Of a DNA stretch of 10,252 nt, positions 1 to 7,178 are shown piece by piece (position 1 is the stretch's first letter; each line of letters starts with the position of its first letter). Both the position numbers and the translations under genes were made by a program. The stretch is from SAR324 cluster bacterium (GTDB taxonomy: Bacteria > SAR324 > NAC60-12). The notes under the pieces were generated by a model. That model saw nothing but the letters and a program-made list of their open reading frames with translations, was not told the DNA's origin and did no database searches. The stretch covers positions 1 to 10,252 of the forward strand of contig JAKUUF010000047.1 in NCBI GenBank assembly GCA_022448705.1, written 5' to 3'.

Positions 1-32
1 AGTCCTGCCTGCACAAATGTTCTTGTTTCAAA

Positions 33-461
33 CTACGGAAAAACGGGATTCCTTACCTGAATATCTATCAATGTATTTTGAAATAATGACCATCCGAACC
101 TTGAATTTACATGACTCAGCAGACCAACATTACACTCAACATAAAGTTTTGTCCCCGCGAGATCTCCTAGCGTAGAGAATTTGCTGCTGGCATTACCCAT
201 GCTGAGCGTGTTTTCATTTGTTGTAAAATTAAAGCCGACGATTTCGTAAATGTTATAATTTACTGAACGTAATCCTGCAGGATTATAGAAAAACAGCATT
301 TCATCATTTGCCACTGCTGTAAAAGCATTGCCCATTCCACGGGCACGCAGACTTTCACGCACAAAGGCAGGTTCTGAAGCATGGGCCACCGGCATGAATA
401 AAATCCATAAGCTCAGCAAAGCAGAGAGGTGTTTTAGAACTTTCAATGCAGTTATTCTCAT
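33..461 (-). CDS. FadL/PorV-like outer-membrane protein, N-terminal part (stopped early, possible pseudogene)
   Basis: The 142-residue product begins with a clear Sec signal peptide: basic MRITALKVLK, a hydrophobic core to about residue 24, then AHA|SE with likely cleavage after Ala28. Residues 42-64 hold a glycine-rich GMGNAFTAVAND followed by FYNPAGL, the N-terminal hallmark of FadL/OmpP1- and PorV/UPF0164-like beta-barrels of the outer membrane. The rest alternates polar and hydrophobic residues as beta-strands do. Such proteins usually run to 350-450 residues, so this one is far too short for a barrel. The TAG stop at 33-35 is followed in the same frame by FETRTFVQAG up to the window edge, which looks like more barrel strand. 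It is therefore either a nonsense-mutated gene, a sequencing error, or less likely a recoded codon. The start has only a weak ribosome-binding site. The family call is from motif recognition; transport substrate is unknown. Confidence 0.6.
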   Translation of the reverse strand: MRITALKVLKHLSALLSLWILFMPVAHASEPAFVRESLRARGMGNAFTAVANDEMLFFYNPAGLRSVNYNIYEIVGFNFTTNENTLSMGNASSKFSTLGDLAGTKLYVECNVGLLSHVNSRFGWSLFQNTLIDIQVRNPVFP

Positions 462-767
462 TTAAGAATGAAATTATTACGGTTCATTTGGCTGCATTTT
501 CAGAAGCAAAAAAACTTTGAGGGAAACGTTTGAGGTTTTTTGGGCAGCTAAGAGTTCTTCTTATTGGTATATCGAGGCATGCCGCTTGATTAGAAATTCA
601 TGAACTAGTAAACATTCAGCAAAATGATCCCAATAAACCAAACGGAATTACATACATGCAAATTACATACATGCAGGTACTCTAAATAATATTTGTGTAT
701 TTTGTCTTGAATTCACCTAGGGCAGCTGAAGAAGAGCAGAGCAAATCCCGCCTTTTCAATCAACTAT
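462..767. other. 306-bp intergenic region between trpB2 and the outer-membrane protein gene
   Basis: This gap lies downstream of trpB2 and upstream of the outer-membrane protein gene, both on the minus strand, so it should hold a terminator for the first and a promoter for the second. I found no GC-rich hairpin followed by a T-run on the minus strand and no well-spaced -35/-10 pair. The one clear structure is the 15-bp tandem duplication at 646-675. No supported small gene was seen on either strand. Confidence 0.6.
646..675. repeat. Perfect tandem duplication of a 15-bp unit
   Basis: The unit aattacatacatgca occurs at 646-660 and again, identical and directly adjacent, at 661-675. It is noncoding and AT-rich. 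The unit itself contains the 4-bp echo 'acat acat'. A perfect head-to-tail pair suggests a recent slippage event, or a pair of direct binding sites upstream of the outer-membrane protein gene. No function can be assigned. Confidence 0.9.
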
Positions 768-2132
768 TCAGGCAGCAACCGATGGAAGACCTGCAAGAGC
801 CATAGCAAGTTCCTGCTCATCATAGTTTCGATCTTCAAGGTTACCACTGAAATACTCCGTGTATGCCTGCATATCAAAATGTCCATGACCGCACAGGTTG
901 AAGAGAATAGTTTCAGATTTCCCTTCTCGCTTGCAACGCAGTGCTTCCTCGACGGCACCTTTCACTGCATGGTTTGCCTCCGGAGCCGGAAGAATTCCTT
1001 CCTCACGTCCAAATGTCACACCAGCCTCGAAGCATTCGTTCTGATGAAATGCATATGCCTCCAGCAAATCAAGCTCCTTGAGGTGGCTTATCAAGGGTGC
1101 CATACCGTGATATCGCAGACCGCCAGCATGGAAGCCAGGCGGAACAAATGTGGAGCCAAGTGTATGCATTTTAGCCAGTGGAGTCATATTTCCAGTGTCA
1201 CCGAAATCATACGCATATTTCCCTCTCGTCAGGGATGGACATGCTGCGGGTTCAACTGCGACTACACGTACATTAGCTCCTCCACGCAGCTGTTCGCCAA
1301 GGAATGGAAACATCAGTCCGGCAAAATTTGAACCTCCGCCTGTGCAGCCAACTACAACATCAGGATAGTCACCTGCCATTTCCATTTGTTTCAGCGCTTC
1401 GACACCGACAATTGTCTGATGCATCAGCACATGGTTGAGTACACTTCCCAGGGAATATTTAACATCATCATTAGTTGCTGCAACTTCAACTGCTTCCGAG
1501 ATGGCAATCCCAAGACTTCCTGTAGAATCAGGGTTCTTGGCCAGGTATGCCTTACCAAACTCAGTCCTGTCAGATGGAGAAGCAATGCATGTCGCGCCAA
1601 AGGATTCCATCATTGCCTTGCGATAAGGTTTTTGCTGGAAACTGACTTTTACCATGTAAACCTCAATCTCCAATCCAAAAATAGAACCGGCAAAGGCCAA
1701 TGAAGAGCCCCACTGGCCTGCCCCAGTTTCAGTTGAAATTTTCTTTACACCAGATTCTTTGTTATAAAAAGCCTGGGCAACTGCAGTATTTGGCTTATGG
1801 CTTCCCGTAGGGCTGACGCCTTCATACTTGTAATATATTTTTGCAGGCGTATCGAGTGCCTTCTCTAATCTTCTTGCACGATAAAGAGGGCTTGGACGCC
1901 ACTGCCGATATATCTCTCGTACAGGTTCAGGAATGTCTATATAACGTTCGGAACTTACTTCCTGTAGGATAAGATCCATTGGAAAAAGGGGAGCTAAATC
2001 ATCAGGTCCCACAGGTTCTCCAGTACCTGGATGCAAAACAGGAGGAGGAGGTTCCGGAAGATCGGCAGTAATGTTGTACCAGCTTTTTGGAAGTTCAGAT
2101 TCAGGTAATATGTATTTAACGGTATCACTCAT
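768..2132 (-). CDS. trpB2: TrpB2-type tryptophan synthase beta chain (TrpB-like PLP enzyme)
   Basis: A 454-residue cytoplasmic fold-type II PLP enzyme. TrpB proteins condense indole with serine (or an activated serine) to tryptophan. The longer TrpB2 subfamily often works without the TrpA subunit that makes indole. Visible marks: the Schiff-base lysine K113 in GSHKPNTA; ETGAGQWG at 135-142 for the substrate carboxylate; GGGSN at 265-269 for the PLP phosphate; EEGILPAPEANHA at 377-389; and CGHGHFD at 414-420. The N-terminal extension with a PEPPPP stretch (27-32) and the total length are typical of TrpB2 rather than the roughly 400-residue TrpB1. Cys414 stands where TrpB1 has the Ser that contacts the PLP ring nitrogen. 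GGAG sits 6 nt before the ATG and fixes the start. The stop of the upstream AcuI-like gene is 33 bp away, so the two are probably co-transcribed. No trpA is present here. Confidence 0.93.
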   Translation of the reverse strand: MSDTVKYILPESELPKSWYNITADLPEPPPPVLHPGTGEPVGPDDLAPLFPMDLILQEVSSERYIDIPEPVREIYRQWRPSPLYRARRLEKALDTPAKIYYKYEGVSPTGSHKPNTAVAQAFYNKESGVKKISTETGAGQWGSSLAFAGSIFGLEIEVYMVKVSFQQKPYRKAMMESFGATCIASPSDRTEFGKAYLAKNPDSTGSLGIAISEAVEVAATNDDVKYSLGSVLNHVLMHQTIVGVEALKQMEMAGDYPDVVVGCTGGGSNFAGLMFPFLGEQLRGGANVRVVAVEPAACPSLTRGKYAYDFGDTGNMTPLAKMHTLGSTFVPPGFHAGGLRYHGMAPLISHLKELDLLEAYAFHQNECFEAGVTFGREEGILPAPEANHAVKGAVEEALRCKREGKSETILFNLCGHGHFDMQAYTEYFSGNLEDRNYDEQELAMALAGLPSVAA

Positions 2133-2138
2133 GATGTA

Positions 2139-2142
2139 CTCC
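2139..2142 (-). promoter_or_regulatory. Shine-Dalgarno site of trpB2
   Basis: The minus strand reads GGAG here, 6 nt before the ATG of trpB2. It lies inside the 33-bp gap after the AcuI-like gene, so the second gene of the pair has its own ribosome-binding site. Confidence 0.75.
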
Positions 2143-2165
2143 AGATTAGATTAAATAAACTTTTT

Positions 2166-3164
2166 TTACTGCAGATTTACGACTACGCGTCCCCGTTGTC
2201 CACCTGCAAGAATCTTGTCGATTTCGGGTCCTAGATCATCCAGATCACAATCTACTGACAGTTGTTTAAGCTGAGGGAATTTCCATTCAGATGCAAGTTT
2301 ATTCCAGATCTGGCATCTCAGATTCATTGGGGTTTCACCAGAATCAATTCCCAAAAGACTTACTCCCCGTAAAATAAATGGATAAACTGTTGTAGGCAAA
2401 TTAGCAGAAGCAACTAATCCTGTGGCTGCAACAGCACCTCTTTGTTTTGTGGATTTAAGCACGGTAGCTAAGGTAGTGTCGCCTACTGTGTCAATTCCTC
2501 CTGCCCAGCGCTGTTTAAGTAAAGGTTTCTTCGAATCATCATTTACTTCATCCCGATCAATAATTTCTTTGGCACCTAATCCTTTCAGGAAATCAGTTTC
2601 CGAAGATTTTCCTGTTGAAGCCACCACATCATAGCCTAAATTTGAAAGAAGCAATACAGAAATGCTTCCAACACCTCCTGTTGACCCAGTTACAACGATT
2701 TCTCCCTGTTCCGGAGTAATACCATGTTTTTGCAACGCATGAACTGAAAGTGCCGCGGTGTAGCCTGCGGTGCCGTATATCATCGCCTCTTTAAGTGAAA
2801 GCCCTTCCGGTAATTGCACTACCCAATCAGCTGGAACGCGTATGTATTGTCCAAAGCCTCCCGATGTATTCATGCCTAAATCATAACCGGTTACAAGAAC
2901 TTGGTCCCCGGGCCTAAACCTTGAGTCTGAGCTCTCGGCAACCTCACCTGAGGCGTCTATACCGGGAGTGTGAGGATAATTTCGAGTCACTCCACGATTC
3001 CCGATGCAGGAAAGTCCATCCTTGTAATTCAGTGATGAATAACGTACACGGAGCAGAACTTCTCCCTCTGGAAGATCTTCAAGAGATCGATCAGTAACTT
3101 TACGTGTGTAGGTTCCATCATCATTTTCACTGATTACTAAAGCTTTAAATGAATTGTCACTCAT
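2166..3164 (-). CDS. acuI: AcuI/YhdH-family NADPH-dependent acrylyl-CoA reductase / quinone oxidoreductase-like protein
   Basis: A 332-residue cytoplasmic medium-chain dehydrogenase/reductase without catalytic zinc. The N-terminal GroES-like domain carries YSSLNYKDGL (42-51) and PHTPGIDASGEV (64-75). The Rossmann domain carries VVTGSTGGVGSIS (157-169) and the following VVASTGK (180-186) suited to NADPH. These and the length match the YhdH/YhfP family, whose studied members (AcuI) reduce acrylyl-CoA to propionyl-CoA in dimethylsulfoniopropionate and acrylate metabolism. That substrate is known for relatives, and inferred here. No clear Shine-Dalgarno precedes the ATG; the leader is AT-rich. 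It precedes trpB2 by 33 bp on the same strand. No DMSP lyase or other dmd/acu gene is in the window, so a general enoyl-CoA or quinone reductase role remains possible. Confidence 0.85.
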   Translation of the reverse strand: MSDNSFKALVISENDDGTYTRKVTDRSLEDLPEGEVLLRVRYSSLNYKDGLSCIGNRGVTRNYPHTPGIDASGEVAESSDSRFRPGDQVLVTGYDLGMNTSGGFGQYIRVPADWVVQLPEGLSLKEAMIYGTAGYTAALSVHALQKHGITPEQGEIVVTGSTGGVGSISVLLLSNLGYDVVASTGKSSETDFLKGLGAKEIIDRDEVNDDSKKPLLKQRWAGGIDTVGDTTLATVLKSTKQRGAVAATGLVASANLPTTVYPFILRGVSLLGIDSGETPMNLRCQIWNKLASEWKFPQLKQLSVDCDLDDLGPEIDKILAGGQRGRVVVNLQ

Positions 3165-3501
3165 ATGTTTTAAAATATTTGGTGTTATTGCATTTTTGTT
3201 TATTTTTTCCCTTGCCTCATTCAGACAGAATCACAAATGCTGCAGGCTTAAATTAAACCAGTATTATATTCATCATGCTCCATTCAAAAAATAAATAAGC
3301 TCTTGAAATTCAAACTTGTTTTTGAATACTTTGAAATTATATTCAGGAATAATTAAATCAAATATTTACAATAATTGCCAAACCTCAGCTTCAAGCATTA
3401 TTCCCATTTATATTCATTCTGTTAGCTATTTCATGGCTGTGACAAAGTTGTTTTATTTTACGACCACAAATCTGATTCAATTTGCAGGGTTTCATGGTAT
3501 A
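3165..3501. other. 337-bp AT-rich intergenic region upstream of the AcuI-like gene
   Basis: This gap should hold the end of the HAD transcript and the promoter of the acuI-trpB2 pair. The minus strand has two TATAAT-like hexamers, at 3263-3268 and 3336-3341, but neither has a good -35 at 16-18 bp. A further pair, TTGTCA at 3440-3445 with CAGAAT at 3416-3421, has 18-bp spacing and is weak. An AT-only hairpin (7-bp arms ATTCAAA/TTTGAAT at 3308-3314 and 3321-3327) is visible. An open frame on the plus strand here runs into the end of the HAD gene and looks non-coding. Confidence 0.5.
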
Positions 3502-4182
3502 TCAAAGCTTTTCAGTAAATCGTGGCAAACCCCAGGATTCGGGTTCAAAATCATTTAATGAGGGTATGATTTGACTGGCATTTTTAAAGTGGTTACAATC
3601 CATTTCCGGATGAGGCACAACTACTACAGACATTCCCGCTGCTATCGCAGCTTCAGTCCCAGATGGGGCGTCTTCAAAAACCAGACACTCTGCAGGTTCA
3701 ACACCGAGACGTTTTGCGGCAAGCAGAAAAATGTCCGGAGCCGGCTTGCCCTGTTTCAATTCAGGGTCGTCCCCACGGACAATTTGAGTGAATTGTGAAA
3801 ACCACTTTTTGTGTTTCTTGTATTTTGCATCATAGATAGGTGAAGACGAACTTGTTGCAATTGCTTGTGGTATACCATGGCTGAAAAAATGGGTTGTCAT
3901 TTCTTTTGCGCCCGGCAGCGGCTGCGTATTTTTAAATTTCTCGATTAAAACGTCCTTTCTTGAATCAAGATAATCTTGGGGAGTAATAGGCAAATCAAGA
4001 CTTTCTACAATTATTTTTGCTGCCTGAGATGCGGGTCTTCCTATGATTGTCTTCTTGACTGACCAGTCGAAAACCTTTCCAAATTCACCGACAATATCTT
4101 GTGTAACTTCAGTATAAATTCCTTCTGTATCCAGCAGCAATCCGTCCATGTCATATATTAAGCAGGAGATTTTCTGATTCAT
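3502..4182 (-). CDS. HAD-superfamily hydrolase, subfamily IA (HDHD1/pseudouridine-5'-phosphatase-like)
   Basis: A 226-residue cytoplasmic phosphatase with all four HAD motifs. Motif I is DMDGLLLDTE (11-20), with nucleophile D11 and acid/base D13. Motif II is AIATSSS (108-114). Motif III is the lysine K146 in GKPAPD. Motif IV is VFEDAPSG (168-175), with E170/D171 binding magnesium. A helical C1 cap fills about residues 17-85. The DMDGLLLDTE start, KPAPDIFL and VFEDAPSGTEAAIAAGM are closest in style to the HDHD1/GS1 group, which includes pseudouridine-5'-phosphatase; beta-phosphoglucomutase-like and 2-deoxyglucose-6-phosphatase-like enzymes share much of this. The substrate cannot be read from sequence. 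It lies 72 bp behind the secreted unknown protein on the same strand and may share its promoter. The ribosome-binding site is weak. Confidence 0.9.
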   Translation of the reverse strand: MNQKISCLIYDMDGLLLDTEGIYTEVTQDIVGEFGKVFDWSVKKTIIGRPASQAAKIIVESLDLPITPQDYLDSRKDVLIEKFKNTQPLPGAKEMTTHFFSHGIPQAIATSSSSPIYDAKYKKHKKWFSQFTQIVRGDDPELKQGKPAPDIFLLAAKRLGVEPAECLVFEDAPSGTEAAIAAGMSVVVVPHPEMDCNHFKNASQIIPSLNDFEPESWGLPRFTEKL

Positions 4183-4254
4183 TTTATTTTCTATAGATGT
4201 ATTTTACCCAGAAAAGATTCAAATGTTGTTTATTGGAAATTAATAAGTAAGATC

Positions 4255-4992
4255 TTAAAAAAGGCTGGGGGCATATTTACGTAAATCAATAATATGCTTT
4301 TTCCCATTACTTAATTTATAACTCACAGAATATTCGTTTTCCCAAACAAGCTTCAGCAGGTAATTGGCATCCTGAATCGGCAGGTCATATAGACTTACTG
4401 CACCCTCCAAATCGCGTTTGATCACATGTAGCCTGAAAGTGTAAACTCTGCTTGCTGTTTCCTGTCCATTCTGATTGACGCTTGTGACATTTTTTGAATT
4501 GGAGATGTGGTAAAAAACCGCGTGAGTTTGTGATGCAGCGACACCTGTGCCAGTGCGAAGATTTGGCAGTAAGGGGATGATTTTATCCTCAAAAATCCTG
4601 AACACTCTTCTTGTTCCTGAAGTCCTGTTTGAATACTGATAAAACTCAGGATCAACCTGCCAGAATCGTACGTCTTCCCCTGTATCATTTTTCACAATAT
4701 CAAGCCCAAGCACCCCGTTTAAACCTCGATAAAGATATACATGGTTGTCAGTATCCTTAATGTTAACAATATTAAGAATTACCCTCTGGGGATGGGAATC
4801 CAAAAGTTTTTTTTCAAGATAAATCCCATTGCCAACCCTGTTTTCCGGATAAATTTGGAATGGGGTAAATTCTATCACTCCCCTGTGGTCAGGGTCTCTT
4901 AAGAATATTTCGACTGCTCCGGTAGTATTTGCTGAGGTCAGCAGTGTAATTACTGTGGAAATAAACAAAAAATTTATTTTAAGCTTATTCAT
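4255..4992 (-). CDS. Secreted protein of unknown family, cysteine-free and beta-rich
   Basis: I do not recognise the family. The 245-residue product has a Sec signal peptide: MNKLK, a hydrophobic core at 6-19, and likely cleavage near TGA|VEI (after residue 26). No lipobox cysteine follows and there is no other membrane segment, so it should be periplasmic or exported. The mature part has no cysteine and alternates short hydrophobic and polar runs, such as HVYLYRG (84-90) and YTFRLHVIKR (184-193), suggesting an all-beta fold. It ends with a basic-hydrophobic KKHIIDLRKYAPSLF tail. It is transcribed away from selB from an unusually good promoter at 5069-5097, and a HAD phosphatase follows 72 bp later. 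Normal codon use and the signal peptide support that it is a real gene; the function is unknown. Confidence 0.8.
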   Translation of the reverse strand: MNKLKINFLFISTVITLLTSANTTGAVEIFLRDPDHRGVIEFTPFQIYPENRVGNGIYLEKKLLDSHPQRVILNIVNIKDTDNHVYLYRGLNGVLGLDIVKNDTGEDVRFWQVDPEFYQYSNRTSGTRRVFRIFEDKIIPLLPNLRTGTGVAASQTHAVFYHISNSKNVTSVNQNGQETASRVYTFRLHVIKRDLEGAVSLYDLPIQDANYLLKLVWENEYSVSYKLSNGKKHIIDLRKYAPSLF

Positions 4993-5068
4993 TTGAAATT
5001 CTTGACGAATATGCTAATTCAGTAATATATATTCAGATAAATAAATCAGTAAAAAACATGCACTCTGC

Positions 5069-5097
5069 ATTATAGCAAACTAGTGAACTTAAGTCAG
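5069..5097 (-). promoter_or_regulatory. Sigma-70-type promoter for the secreted protein gene (extended -10)
   Basis: On the minus strand a perfect TATAAT (5069-5074) is preceded by TGC, making an extended -10. A -35 CTGACT (5092-5097, four of six consensus bases including the TGAC core) lies exactly 17 bp upstream. Transcription would begin near 5062 and give a leader of about 70 nt before the ATG at 4992. It is the best promoter match I found in the window. Confidence 0.6.
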
Positions 5098-5117
5098 TGA
5101 AATATTGCTGGAGCAGC

Positions 5118-5145
5118 TTGTGTCCTGCGAAGGTTAATTTAGAAT
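5118..5145 (+). promoter_or_regulatory. Possible promoter of selB
   Basis: TTGTGT (5118-5123) and TAGAAT (5140-5145) are 16 bp apart. The -10 matches five of six consensus bases; the -35 matches only three. Transcription would start near 5152, leaving a leader of about 68 nt before the ATG at 5220, which fits the short form of SelB and excludes the upstream GTG at 5097. Confidence 0.3.
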
Positions 5146-5219
5146 ATAGATTTGATTTTGATAGAAAAGTAATAACACGCTGTTTATTTGAAAAACCTCC
5201 TTCCTCGTCTGTCAATAAA

Positions 5220-7178
5220 ATGTCTGGTGTCAAAGAATTAATTCCATCTTCAAATCCATTTGTAATAGGTACCAGCGGGCATATAGATCATGGAAAAACG
5301 ACACTGGTAAAAGCACTTACCGGAGTGGATACTGATCGTTTTGCTGAAGAAAAAATACGCGGGATAACCATTGATCTGGGATTTGCTCATTATGAAGACG
5401 AACTTGGTAATCATATGGCTATTGTTGATGTCCCGGGTCACGAAAAGTTTGTTCACAATATGCTGGCAGGGGCGGCGGGAATGGATGCGGTTTTACTCGT
5501 GGTGGCAGCAGATGAAGGAGTTATGCCTCAAACAAGAGAACATCTAAATATATGCAATCTTTTAAATATTAAATCCGGCATAGTTGCCCTCACGCGTGTA
5601 GATCTAGTGGAAGACAGGGAAATGGTAGAATTGTGCAAGGAGGAAGTTTTAACTTTGCTTGAGGGTACTTTTATGGAGAACGTGCCGGTAATACCTGTTT
5701 CTGCGGTAACGGGTGAGGGCTTGAATCAACTTCGTAATGAATTTGCAAAACTTGCAAAAAAAATTGCACATCCGGAAATAGAAAAGCCATTTAGATTATA
5801 TGTTGACCGTTCCTTCACATTAAAAGGTTTTGGAACAGTTGTAACCGGGACTGTATTGACTGGTTCATTAAGCCAGGACCAGGAGGTTGTTCAGTATCCG
5901 CAAGCCCGTGAAATCCGCATTCGAGGAATGCAGTCCCATGGTATTAAGGTAAAAGAGGTTCAGGCCGGGCAAAGGGCTGCGCTAAATTTAACCGGGATTG
6001 CCAAGGAAGAAGTTCAACGGGGTAATCAGCTGGCAATGCCGGAATCATTGCTTTCTGGTTATATGATCAATGCATCATTGTCGTTATTGAAAGATGCTTC
6101 GACTCCTTTGAAAAACAGGACACGTGTAAGGCTCCATCTAGGCACTCAAGAGCTTATAGGCAGGATTGTACTTTTGGAAGGAGAATCTTTATCTCCGGGT
6201 GAAACTGCAATGGTTCAGTTTCGTTCTGAAAGCATTTTAAGCGGCAAATACGGTGACCGATTTATCATCCGGAGTTTTTCACCAATGTACACAATTGGAG
6301 GCGGAACTCTGATTGACCCATCTCCAAGCAAATCCCGAAGACTGCAGCAGGAGCTTCCAGAAAGGCTCAGACGATTGATGGATGGTGATGAATATGTCCG
6401 TTCAGAAGAAGTGATATATTTGCGGTCAGTCCGGGGGGTTGTTTATTCAGAATTTCAGGTACGCTCAGGACTTTCAGACAAAGAATGCTCAAAAAATTTA
6501 CAGCTCCTGCAAAAACAAGGTCAGATTCTTTGCGTAGACTCAGTCTCCAGCCGCTATTTGCACGTGGATCATGTTAAGCGTGTTGGGAAATTTGTCAGTA
6601 GAGTTTTAAACAATCACCATCAAAAGTTTCCGGATCGAGAGGGCATGACACATGCTGAGCTGGCAGGGAAACTGTCTTTGATTTTTACAGAAAAAGAAGT
6701 TGAAAATTTGCTAAAATATTTATGTGATTCAGACATGATATTACAACAGGGTAAGTATTTTTATCTGGAAGATCATCAGGCAAAAATTTCTCAAACCCGT
6801 CTGGACAGTTTGACAAACTGCCTTGATATCATCAGTAAAGGTGGATTTCAGCCTATGCGAAAAACCAGACTGCTGGAAGAAATGGGGTTGAATGAGAAGG
6901 ATGGAATAGAATTGCTTAAATTCGCCACTCATTCCAAAAAGCTGGTGCGCATATCAGAGGATTTACATTATAATCCAGAGCAAATCGAAAAAATCCTGGC
7001 AATCCTACGTGGATTTTTTGAGAAAAACCCAGATATAAATGTGATCCAGTTCAAAGAATTAATGAACGTTTCACGAAAATACGCAATTGATTTGCTGGAG
7101 TATTTTGACAGCCAACGATTCACGATACGTAAAGATAACATCCGTGTTCCAGGAAAAATATTTGAATTAGAAAATTAG
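5220..7178 (+). CDS. selB: Selenocysteine-specific translation elongation factor SelB
   Basis: A GTPase that carries selenocysteinyl-tRNA to the ribosome and binds the SECIS hairpin so that a UGA is read as selenocysteine. From the ATG at 5220 it is 652 residues, close to usual bacterial SelB. G1 is GHIDHGKT (20-27), G2 RGITIDLGF (47-55), G3 DVPGH (70-74), G4 TRVD (125-128, usually TKxD or NKxD), G5 SAVTG (161-165). EF-Tu-like beta-barrel domains follow, with FTLKGFGTVVTGTVLTG (199-215). The C-terminal half from about 375 is winged-helix repeats, the last with FKELMNVSRKYAIDLLEYF (611-629), the SECIS-binding region. The frame is open back to a GTG at 5097, which would add 41 residues unlike any SelB. 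I prefer the ATG because G1 then lies where the family has it, although no Shine-Dalgarno precedes it. Next gene 8 bp downstream. selA, selC and selD are not here. Confidence 0.95.
   Translation: MSGVKELIPSSNPFVIGTSGHIDHGKTTLVKALTGVDTDRFAEEKIRGITIDLGFAHYEDELGNHMAIVDVPGHEKFVHNMLAGAAGMDAVLLVVAADEGVMPQTREHLNICNLLNIKSGIVALTRVDLVEDREMVELCKEEVLTLLEGTFMENVPVIPVSAVTGEGLNQLRNEFAKLAKKIAHPEIEKPFRLYVDRSFTLKGFGTVVTGTVLTGSLSQDQEVVQYPQAREIRIRGMQSHGIKVKEVQAGQRAALNLTGIAKEEVQRGNQLAMPESLLSGYMINASLSLLKDASTPLKNRTRVRLHLGTQELIGRIVLLEGESLSPGETAMVQFRSESILSGKYGDRFIIRSFSPMYTIGGGTLIDPSPSKSRRLQQELPERLRRLMDGDEYVRSEEVIYLRSVRGVVYSEFQVRSGLSDKECSKNLQLLQKQGQILCVDSVSSRYLHVDHVKRVGKFVSRVLNNHHQKFPDREGMTHAELAGKLSLIFTEKEVENLLKYLCDSDMILQQGKYFYLEDHQAKISQTRLDSLTNCLDIISKGGFQPMRKTRLLEEMGLNEKDGIELLKFATHSKKLVRISEDLHYNPEQIEKILAILRGFFEKNPDINVIQFKELMNVSRKYAIDLLEYFDSQRFTIRKDNIRVPGKIFELEN

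Noticed and set aside
700..767. Possible terminator after trpB2.
   Set aside because: No stable stem followed by a T-run on the minus strand could be drawn.
879..1703. Several open frames of 60-150 codons on the plus strand opposite trpB2.
   Set aside because: They are shadows of a strongly conserved PLP enzyme on the minus strand; their translations are Cys/His/Ser-rich and family-less.
3308..3327. AT-only inverted repeat (ATTCAAA/TTTGAAT) considered as an operator or terminator.
   Set aside because: Such short AT repeats are expected by chance in this AT-rich gap, and it is not placed against a clear promoter or gene end.
3391..3504. In-frame continuation past the TGA stop of the HAD gene for 37 codons, with three Cys codons, considered as a selenocysteine readthrough because selB is nearby.
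   Set aside because: The protein already has its full family length and all motifs. The extension looks like random AT-rich translation and no SECIS-like hairpin was seen just after the TGA.
3316..3558. An 80-codon open frame on the plus strand.
   Set aside because: It overlaps the end of the HAD gene, has a low-complexity AT-driven composition, and has no ribosome-binding site or recognisable domain.
5033..5233. A 66-codon open frame on the minus strand in the gene 5/selB divergent region.
   Set aside because: It overlaps the selB start and the good minus-strand promoter at 5069-5097, has no ribosome-binding site before its start, and resembles nothing known.
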